Source of the DNA: Plantago major
Taxonomy: Eukaryota > Streptophyta > Magnoliopsida > Lamiales > Plantaginaceae
Assembly (NCBI GenBank): GCA_026545765.1
Contig: JAIFAC010000156.1
Location: forward strand, 95,569-159,568
DNA: 64,000 nucleotides
Direction: 5' to 3'
Within the stretch, counting starts at the first letter, position 1, and each line of letters begins with the position of its first letter. Made by a program: the position numbers and the translations under genes. Shown here in pieces: positions 55,685 to 64,000 of this stretch. A model generated the notes under the pieces. The model made no database searches, was not told the origin of the DNA, and saw only the letters and a list, made by a program, of their open reading frames with translations.

Positions 55685-56310
55685 TATGTCCCCTAGTTTC
55701 CAAGTATCTTAGTAGAAGATAGTTGTGGAACTATTGGTTTGGGAAATTGTTTTGAGGAAAGAATCCGTTCTCGATCAATCCGTTTGATCTCGTTGAAAAG
55801 GGTGTACTCCGTGCCCGTGTGGCCATTGACTTAGTCTCTCCCCCTTTTTCTTTTTCTAAAACATCAAGCCATCCGAGGGATTGGGTTGAAGGTCAGAAGT
55901 GAAGAAAAAAAGAAAAAGGGTATTTATAACGGAGACTAAGTCTTGGGCTCGAACATTAGTAGTGTACCTTTGATGAACTACGGTGGCGGACCATGGGTGC
56001 ATGTTCCGTCCGAACCGACCTCTGTGGTGATGGGAAGGTCCGAAGGAGAATCGCTCGAGTATCTGAGGTTCCTTGTGGACAAGTTATCTTTGAGGTGATA
56101 AGCATTTGGCGTCCGAAGGCGATACTCGAAGCTCTCGTGTTATCTTGCCCGAGAGAGGGAGAGTTGTTGTATTCATCTATCCGAAGGTAAGTTTGTTGTT
56201 CCCATTCGTCATTTCACTTGGTATAATTGTACTATACCGTTTGATGGTTTTGATCGACGGTGGAGATTAAATCCAAAATCATGACGGTTGGAGTTCCCAA
56301 TATGGCCCTC
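55685..56310. other. Polypurine tract and leader block of E2 with inverted repeat
   Basis: - strand ACTAGGGGACATA at 55,685-55,697. Inverted arms acttagtctc...cctttttctttttc at 55,829-55,857 and gaagaaaaaaagaaaaaggg...ggagactaag at 55,901-55,941, as in E1. No ORF. Confidence 0.55.
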
Positions 56311-56318
56311 TATAAATA
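56311..56318 (+). promoter_or_regulatory. TATA box P1 of antisense gene (E2)
   Basis: tataaata in ggccctctataaatagaggg. Same place as in E1. The E1 donor gtaagt is here aaatcgt (56,463-56,469), so splicing may be lost or misread; the acceptor ttccctag before gATG at 56,724 is intact. Confidence 0.6.
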
Positions 56319-56723
56319 GAGGGTTGGCGATTCGTTTCTCATCGTTTAGAGATAATTTTGCATTAAGTACATCGAAGCAACTACCGGCAATCCGAGCGAG
56401 GAAGGGCGGTTGAAGCTCGTGATCTGTGCGAGTCAAGTCACTTCTTTCTAATCATCCGAGTCAAATCGTTTACTTGTCTCGTCTTATGATTAAATTATCT
56501 GTTGCCTTTCATCTTCAAGTTACTCCGATGTATGCTTATGATGTGTAGTATAGTTGATAACGATACGTACTTGATGTTGACTAACGCCGAATAAGCGTAA
56601 TCTTGACTCGAACTAAGCTGCGAGTAAAGCCGCTAGTTTTGGTTTTAGGCCACTTTAATATACATAACGACCTCTCGGATTGCCATCTTAAAGCTTACGA
56701 TATTGCTTTCTCCTTTCCCTAGG

Positions 56724-59485
56724 ATGTCAAAAGTGATAGCCGAAATCAATCCGGAAATTTGAGGATATGACTCGGCGATATCCTTAACCGATAGCTCAGG
56801 AGATTGAGATCATGGATGATAATGATCTTTGGAGGTGGAGCAAGCGCCCATCCAAGTCGGGAAGAGCAAGGTAAGTTCCTTACTTGGTTAGTTGTTCAGT
56901 TACGGTCCTCCGGCGTCCGGATTACTGCGAGTGTCGCATGTGCGAGTTATTATGGCGGCTCGAAGACAAGCTCATGAGTTATAGGAACTCGTTGCCGGGT
57001 CGAGCTAGCCGAGAATCGAACTTCGGTAGAGATCCGAACTTTAATTAGCACCTAGGTTATAACTTTAGGAGTAATCCTAATCGAGTCCGTTCGTTCCGGA
57101 TCCGCATCATGACTATCGAGGAAGTGCATGATACTTGAGCACCTCCCAATTTGAGCATCTTGAATAGGGTGAGGAGGATCGTGTGCAAGTCTGCGCCTAT
57201 TGATTTGTTGTAGATTTAGCGTCCTCATCCGAGGAAGATGAAGCGAGAAGAAGGTGTCTTGGCGAAGATTACGGTTCGAGGAGGAAGAAGGTGCGAGCCA
57301 TCCGCTAATGTGCTCCGTGTGGAAACTTCCAGCGGCGAGTCGGCGGTGGTGAGGAAGAAGCGTCCGGAGAGGCTAAGGAAGGGTGAGGACGTTTTCAAGT
57401 GAAGTTCCCTCGATCTAGAGACGGGTCACTCACCCCGATCCGGAGGCGAGATGAATGAAGATGATGCAGCTGCCTACTTGTGCCTCGACCATCGAGCGAT
57501 GAAGTAGATGAGCTCCGGAGAGGATATGAGATTCGGATTGTGTGGAGATTCTCATCGGACGAATCTCATGCTTTTATAATCCGCCTCCGTGCTATATGTG
57601 ATTATGAGATAAGTCTCCATTGCGGGTGGCTACGATGTCGTCCGAGTTTACGGAGATTTTGAGCGGCATGGGTTTGAGTCCGCACGGATCATCTGACTCC
57701 TCGGAAATTTGATGTGCTTGGTGCTATGTAAATATAAAGGCATCCGCTCACCTTGATAATTTCCGTAAATTATTCAACATTCCGTTAAGTATGTCGCGGT
57801 ACACATTTTTGTTGATCCCTTGTCCTCGTTGGGAATCGATGGTTCAAGAGGTACATTTTGTCCGTCGGCTCTGAGCACAGACAATCCGGCGGAGAGGCCC
57901 GCGTGGCATTTCGAGAAGAAGATCTTCGAAATGCGCCATTGGAAGCCACGCGGAACATCCCTTGTCGATCTGGCGTTCCATGGTCGAGAGCGGAGAAGTA
58001 CTTCTTCCAGTGCGATATGTCAACCTCTGCCTTTCTTAGCGGCTTGTCCGAGCAGTTTTGTGACAATATGGAGGATTTGAGTAAGTGGTTTCTCTTCTCC
58101 TCTAGTTGGTTGTCCAATTCGGTTGTATACATTTGTCGACTATATGATTATCATTTGTAGATTCTTTTTATTTTGCAACTCATTGTGATTCGGATGTGCG
58201 ACTTTTGGTTCGGTATCGATGTCGACCATGCGGGGTGAGCGTCGACAAAAGCATTGCCTAGCGGAAGGAGTTGGCGGAGGGTTCGGACCCAGTTATCAAG
58301 ACTTCCGTACTCCCAATGAGCAGGCGAAAGCGGCTTTGTGTTAAGTGGAGGAGTCTCGGAGAGCCTGCGGGCGAAGAGGCCCAAACCATCCCTACTCGGA
58401 CAAGGGTAAGGTGGTGGAACTAAGGGCTCGAAGAAGCCTCAAGATCCGTGTCGAGATCCTCCTAAGCGGATCGGCCTGACTCAAAGTGCTCCTCCGAAGG
58501 TCAAATCCTCCCTTGAAGGGAAAGGGAAAGGGCGAGGCTCCAGCTGGATTCGGATCTGAAGTTGCTCGGTTGGTTCTTTGCTTGATGGAGCGGTTGGAGT
58601 TAAGCTCGGTATAAAGTGAGTTTAAGTTTTCCGTTGGTTTTACATCTTCTTGTGGTTGGTATCTGCTTAGATGTTTCATTTTGTTTTGACTTACTCTTGC
58701 TATTGAAGCATGCTCCTTGGTGGCTTTCGGAGGCTACCTTGAAGAAGATTTAGCAATTTGAAGTGCCGGCGATTAGGCGTCCGGTTGCCTGACCGGGCGC
58801 TGAAGAAGGCCATAGGCGCTAAACAAGAGGCGAGTCGGAGGCGGCAGATGAAAAGTGCCATTCGATCTTTGGAGGCTGATTTGAAAGTGCACCAAGATAG
58901 TTTGGGCGATTTCGTGGCCGTCTCGGACTTTCAAGGATGAATCTTTGAAGGAGCTTGGAGTCCGACAAGTGTCCAAGATTTCCTTGATTAGGACTCATAC
59001 AAGTTTTGCTCGAGTCAAAGTATGATGAGGCCCGTCGAAGATGGGTTTGATGTTTGTGGAAGCGGTCTTGGGAGGAAGGGTTGGATACGGATGATTGTAA
59101 CTTGGAGGTGAGGGGTATCCGCCTTTAAAAATGGAGATGGCTCGGACTTTGCTCGGAGGTGTTTTGGGCGAAGACACGCTCAAATCAATTTGTGGGCTGG
59201 TTTGCGGCAGTCGGAGGGCAGAAGTACAACCAGCGGTCCGTATCTCCCGACCTTCGTTCTCGGGTGCTCATGTCCGGTTTTCGTTCCTTTGGAGGACCAC
59301 TTGGAGCACAAAGAGGCCCGCGACTTTGCGGGCCTGTCCAAGGCTTTGATCGCGACCTTGACCTGATGGAGGAGTGTCCGACCTTCCTGAAAGAGGTTGA
59401 GGCTCGGAGAGAACGGAGGATAGCCCAACAGCAAGGTCAGGCGCCTCCGGAGAAGAATCAGGCGGCCCTCTCGGTCTCAACCTAA
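56724..59485 (+). pseudogene. Antisense extra ORF (aORF) of E2
   Basis: Collinear with the E1 aORF. ATG 56,724 begins MSKVIAEINP in a shifted frame. A readable part is DESHAFIIRL near 57,560. Around 57,858-58,070 come NPAERPAWHFEKKIFEMRHW (in two overlapping frames) and KYFFQCDMSTSAFLSGLSEQ, a longer stretch than survives in E1. A donor gtaagtgg follows at 58,082. The coiled-coil part KQEASRRRQMKSAIRSLEAD lies at 58,820-58,880, and the C-terminus PPEKNQAALSVST ends at TAA 59,483. Many frameshifts. Same unknown function as in E1 and E3. Confidence 0.55.
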
Positions 59486-60230
59486 TTAAATCCGGCGAAA
59501 GGCGGTGAAGGCGGTATGCCGGTTTTTTGTAATAGGGTGCGTCTGGGCCTAAAAACAATGTTGTTTTTTCTTTTGCTTGTCGTCTTTTGTTGGATAAATA
59601 TATACTTATCTTTGATGAATGTTGTTGGTTCGGGCCCTTTGATGGCTCGGAACTATTTTTCAATGAAACACTAAAGTTGATGTTTACATCCTTAGCGTTT
59701 AACCGTATTTGCGTAGAAATTACGTCGATTCTCGTGAACTCGGATAGTGGGTTCGCCCTTGAGACCCGTGCCGCCGGGACCTTAATTTGCACGATGCAAA
59801 TTCTACTTTGCGAGTCTTGGGGGACGATCAACGATATGGCCATCCGAATCGGAAGCTATAATAGAAATAAAGCGGATCACGAATTGGTTGAACCCGTCTT
59901 AGAGTGGCCAGGCTTGCGAGAAAAAGAATCGCCTCGTATCGTGATAAGTTAAGACGATTCGGACGTTGTCTTGGTGTGTCTTCCCGAGTCATGCAGACTT
60001 GTGAGATAGCGAAAAGATGATCAGCATTAAGTACGGTGACTCTATCTGAATCAGTTTCTCCGGATGTTGTTATGTTGGCCAGGCTTGTCGTCCGAGTGGT
60101 AAGCAGTTAGGTATGCTCATTGTGTGGACGGATTGTTGGGTTGGGCGATGGAAGCGAAGAGACAAGCCCGTGTTAAGACCCATTTCCGGTGAATATGGGA
60201 CACGTGTCCGCTTCAATTGGTCTTCTCTTT
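59486..60230 (+). other. Spacer between antisense units (E2)
   Basis: No ORF. Conserved with 33,610-34,327, ending in gggacacgtgtccgcttcaa, an imperfect palindrome around cacgtg (G-box-like core) about 25 bases before P2. Confidence 0.4.
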
Positions 60231-61402
60231 CTATATATACTCTCTGATTTATCTGGCTTTTCATTAAGACATCTCGCCCTTTTATAGTAATCAAAGGTCG
60301 GAGCTCGAGTCCGGCATTTGGTGAGCATGTTTATGCCATTACTCTCGCCCGTGATCTCGTCCAAGGTTTCTCCGATGCTTGATCTACCAGTGGTTCTTGG
60401 TGAGAGTCGTGGAAATCGACTTTCGGAAAGCGACCTCGGATCTTGAGGATCTGGTCCGTCCGGCGAGGCCTAAAATTTTGCCAATCAATTCCTCGATCGT
60501 CGGGCTAATCTTCTTTCTCCATTGTGGTCTATATTCGTGACTTTTAGCCGGGAGAAATGAATTATTTGGATGGTTCGGGGATCTTCAAATAGTTGGTTTT
60601 GAATCTCAATGCATCTGAGGCATTCCGCTCTGGTTATGTGCCCGGGGAGCGACAAGTCGGCAGAATTGGTTTGATAGAATCCCTTCCAGTATTTCGTGGT
60701 TCGGTCGTAAGAAACCGCCCGAAATGTTGGGAGGTTTTCTACCAATCCTGTTGTGTCTAGTTGCTCGTTTCTCGGATGGAGGGAGATGTATCCTTTTGAG
60801 TAGGTCTTTTCGCTCGTCCTTGAGGATGTGTATCCGAGCAGTTTGGTTTTGTTGGTGACTGTATTTCCCGGATTGAAGGCTCGAGGGAGCTATTTGCAAT
60901 TTTGGAAAGGGGTCCCTGACAATGCCGGTCTTGTTGGGACTCGTACCAACGGTAGCCTCCGGAGTGACTTGGGTTGATCCATTTGTCGGTTGGCTTTCAA
61001 ATACTACGAATTTGGGGTGTATTCATAGTATTTGGTGTGAAGCGATCCGGATTATCGGTGTGATTCTTGCTTGCTTGAGCTTTCCTTCGTTCGTAAAGTA
61101 TCCTTTCTGAAGCGATAGATGGCCTAGGATTTACATCGTCAATTTCTTTGTTAAACTTTGGATCGTCCGAAGGGGCTTTGAAACCTCTGTCAGTAAGCAA
61201 TCAAAGTTCGGATGGTATAGTTCCTTCTTCCTTGGAGCGCTGAATCTGACTAACGGTGTTGAACGGGGTTTGGTTGACGGATCAGGGTTAACTAGGAAGC
61301 TTCGTTGTAATAGTAGAAAAGAGATAGAGTAGGAGTTGTTTTTGTAAGCTTGATTTGGGCTCTTCGGACCCTGACTTTGTAACTCTGTACTGTTTTAATA
61401 AA
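60231..61402 (+). ncRNA. Second antisense unit of E2 (TATA P2 to AATAAA)
   Basis: ctatatatac at 60,231-60,240, AATAAA at 61,397. It contains the conserved fold-back hairpin at 60,668-60,747 (arms ggtttgatagaatcccttcc and gaaatgttgggagg...ctaccaatcc). It has only one copy of the 174-bp segment duplicated in E1. No protein is recognisable. Confidence 0.35.
60668..60747. repeat. Fold-back hairpin in E2
   Basis: Same fold as 34,771-34,851 in E1, with several sequence differences in both arms but the stem still formed. Confidence 0.72.
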
Positions 61403-61689
61403 AGCGTATTTGCCTTTGTCAAGGTCGGACACTATTTGATTGTGTTAATCCGATCCGGATCAATGTATGTTCTAGGTTCGGATCAAGTAGTTAAATATCC
61501 TCACGGCCGTTGAATCATGAGATTCGGAAGACATGTTATCAACAATGTTTATGGAATCACGTTGTATTGATTTGTGAAATTGGATTACAACTTGAGGCTT
61601 GAGGCCTTTTTCAAAAACAAACAAAAAAAAGCAGTCGACAAGATAGAGGAAGGTGACGATCGATCGTTGCCATACTTCTCTAAGTGTAA

Positions 61690-62860
61690 AACTTTTGGAG
61701 ATTCTTGGCATTCCAAGTTCTCTTCAAGGCCAGCCTTGTTCATCTTCTAGTTTAAAGCTTCCATTGACTCTGCCCCGTAACCTTATGCGGTCCTTCCCAC
61801 TTGGCTTAAGTTTCCCCACATGACTTAGTATATCGGCTCTTATGAGGACTAAGTCTCCCTTGTATGTCCTTGGGAAGGACACGTTTATTGTAAACTCGGC
61901 CGGTCGTGGCTTGGTAGAAGGATGTTGGCGATGCCTTATCGCTTGTCTTCAAGGAGCTCAAGGTCATAGATCCTTGCGAGCTCATTACCAATGGGTTATT
62001 GCTTTGGATTCTTTGGGTTGCCACCACCGTCTCGAAGGATGACCGCCTCGGATCCATAGACCAAGGAGAAAGGTGTTTCTTGTGTGATTGGTACGTCGAT
62101 TAAGCGCCCAAGGACGCGTCAAGATCATCCATGTTGTCTTGGGAAGTTCTCAACCTTTTCTCGAATTTTGACTATGGTCTTATTGGTGGCTTCCACGACC
62201 ATTGGCTTGGGGTAATAGCGAGTAAAGCGTTGTTCTATTTTGAAGAATTGAAACCTCCTTGACCTTGACCCGAAAATTGTGCTCCATTATGCAGAGACTA
62301 ACACTGGGAGTCCAAACCGAGATGATGTTCTTCGGATGAATGTCCGAACTACGCTTTCGGTGATGGTTGACCTTTGTGACTTGACCCACTTAGTGAAGTA
62401 CTCTCTGCGACTATCAAGAACTTCTTTTGATCGTTCCTCGCGGAAAGAACAACTATGTCTATGCCCCATTGATCAAATGGGCAAGCTATGATTAGCGGAA
62501 TCATAGGGTTGGTGGCGGTGTGGTATGTTGGCATAGTATTGGCGATCTTCACGGTAGCAGGCGATGTTGGCAGCATCCATGTCGATAGTTGGCCAATAGT
62601 ACCCTTGCCTTATGATCTTTTGTGCCAAAGTTCTTCCCCCCGAATGACTTCCACAACTTCCGGCGTGGATTTCTTCCATTGCTGTTTTCGCCTCTTGAGG
62701 ATCTAGGCACCTCAGGTGAGTTCCGCTGTAAGATCTCTTGTAGAGATCTTCTCCTAGAATAAAGTATCTGATAGCTTCGACATTGAATCTTCTGGCCTCT
62801 CTAGGATCCATAGGTAAAGTACCATCCTTGAGGTAACGGAATATATCGGTCATCGGTTCT
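61690..62860 (-). pseudogene. Integrase of E2
   Basis: Zinc-binding part GTHLRCLDPQEAKTAMEEIH, then AGSCGSHSGGRTLAQKIIRQ at 62,600-62,735, complete and in one frame (62,853-62,473) with GYYWPTIDMDAANI. First aspartate in CPFDQWGIDIVV near 62,470. The second (SDNGAQF in relatives) is disrupted near 62,300 by extra bases. The C-terminal core continues to about 61,690 (SLVYGSEAVI-like, KSRYTKSCGE). Broken after the N-terminal third. Confidence 0.87.
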
Positions 62861-63460
62861 TTACGTACTCGAGAAACATCTTTCCGTTAGGGTTTGCGGG
62901 GAGGAATCTGTGGGTCATGAGGATGACACTTCTTGTGTCCAAAGCTCCCCAAAGAGGCGTACTTGGAGAGGGCGTCGGCTTTTTCATTCCACTCTCTGTG
63001 AAATTGGTCAAGAGTAAATTCTTCAAAGTGCTCAACCTCTTTTTTGAGGAGCTCCAAGTATTTGATCATGTTAGGTCCTTTGGTGGTGAAAGACCCGGAA
63101 AACTGGGCTTGTACGAGCTGGGAGTCTGTGTAGGCTTTGATCCTTTTTACTTGAAGGGCTTTCGCCATTCTTAGGCCGGTGATAAGTGCTTCATATTCGG
63201 CCTCGTTGTTTGTCACTTTGAAATTGAGAGTGATGGCGTACTCTAGCTTGGCTCCTTCAGGACTTTCAAGGAAAATTCCTATTCCTCCCAACCGTCCGGT
63301 TGATGATCCATCCACTTGTAATGTCCAACATTCTTTGTTTCCTTCCTTTCCTCCTGTAGTGGGAGTGAGTGCTTTCTCAGCCTCCTGCCTCTTGTCGGAA
63401 GATCACGGGTTGTCGAGTGTTGAGTTCTTAGATCGAAAGAAACATGTGCCTCACTCTTAG
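62861..63460 (-). pseudogene. RNase H of E2
   Basis: The best RNase H of the gypsy copies: one frame of 142 codons (63,315-62,887) with MDGSSTGRLGGIGIFLES, NNEAEYEALITGLRMAKAL, KAYTDSQLVQAQFSG, NMIKYLELLKKEVEHFEEF and REWNEKADALSKYASLGSFG. The acidic residues expected for catalysis (D of DGSS, E of AEYEAL, D of TDSQL, D of ADAL) are all present. The part upstream of 63,315 is in another frame. Confidence 0.9.
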
Positions 63461-64000
63461 TGAATCATCCATAGGTTGGTGATCTTTGAGTCTTAATTTG
63501 GATGCTACCTCTTTGTTTCTCTTCAGCTTCTTTCTCTCTACTTGATTCCTTGATCTGGGCTATCACCACATGACTAGCCTTTTCCTGGGAATTTTTGTTC
63601 TCTTCTTCTGCTTTCTCTGGATAGTCTACCGAAGTCGGCCGAACTGCTCTCTTGGCGAGATGGGGCGATGCGATATCATATTCACTTAGCTCGATAGCCC
63701 ATTTAGGCGAGCGTCTGCAGATCGGTTTTCAAGACATGTTTGAGTGGCTCATTTGGGACCATAATCCGATGCGACTTGAAGTAAGGCTTTAGTGATCGTC
63801 GCGGTGTAAACCGGTCTGGCGAGCTTCTCAACCTTGACATATTTGGCCTCGAGCCTACAAGAGCTTTGCTCAAGTAGTAGATTAGTAAATGCTCGTTGTC
63901 TTGTAGCGATACCGATCTGAACTCATTGCTTCATCGATGGTGGCCAAATAGAGGTAAAGTTTCATCCTCCATGGGTTTAAGCAGAAGGCGGCTGAGAGGA
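63461..64000 (-). pseudogene. RT connection region of E2, cut by window edge
   Basis: The counterpart of 37,650-38,160 in E1: LTNEPLKHVLK-like near 63,735, VKVEKLARPVYT near 63,820, LATIDEAMS-like near 63,945. Heavily frameshifted. RT proper lies to the right of the window. Confidence 0.65.

Larger units (their letters stand above)
54840..64000 (-). mobile_element. E2: Tat-type Ty3/gypsy element, sister of E1 (runs off the window)
   Basis: From the left: 3' LTR (54,840-55,684), polypurine tract, antisense block, integrase, RNase H, RT connection at the window edge. gag, protease and the 5' LTR lie to the right of 64,000. It is inserted into RNase H of E3; the left target duplication should be TGAGG (54,835-54,839). 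Confidence 0.88.

Overview
This is plant nuclear DNA, almost certainly from an angiosperm with a large, repeat-rich genome. Nearly all of it is nested LTR retrotransposons. I see no intact host gene, no tRNA or rRNA gene, no CRISPR array and nothing bacterial. Almost every reading frame is broken. Many breaks sit where sister copies differ by CAG/CGT or CTG/TCG exchanges, so part of the 'pseudogene' damage may be base-calling error at methylated CHG sites rather than real decay.

Layout. (1) 1-20,466, + strand: two tandem units of a Sirevirus-like Ty1/copia element. Each has the end of pol (RT and RNase H), a spacer with a possible TATA box, a very long extra 3' ORF, a polypurine tract and a 1.6-kb LTR. 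Unit A enters the window inside integrase. Unit B has lost everything upstream of the IN-RT linker. Unit B keeps four short introns in the 3' ORF that unit A lacks precisely. (2) 20,467-23,762, - strand: a non-coding Ty3/gypsy fragment with a tRNA-Asp-type primer-binding site. (3) 23,763-26,940: AT-rich and low-complexity DNA with microsatellites and a degenerate repeat array. (4) 26,950-28,243, - strand: a decayed Helitron PIF1-like helicase. (5) 28,244-43,368: a solo-LTR-like element (Z) with long inverted ends, into which the complete 13.9-kb gypsy element E1 (28,864-42,718, - strand) inserted with a 5-bp target duplication CTTAT. (6) 43,369-47,517, - strand: a copia element reduced to gag, PBS and an LTR. 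(7) 47,518-54,839: gypsy element E3 (- strand), cut inside RNase H by (8) E2 (54,840 to beyond 64,000, - strand), a sister of E1.

E1, E2 and E3 are Tat-type Ty3/gypsy elements (gag, PR, RT, RNase H, H2C2 integrase on the - strand). They share an unusual 6-kb block between integrase and the 3' LTR. In all three copies this block carries genes on the opposite (+) strand: a TATA box, a 5' UTR, an intron ending just before the ATG (donor lost in E2), a long acidic and coiled-coil ORF, then a second TATA-to-AATAAA unit at a nearly constant distance from integrase. In E1 and E2 the second unit encloses a fold-back hairpin with arms of about 36 bp. This antisense gene block and the intron-bearing 3' ORF of the Sirevirus copies are the two most interesting things in the window.
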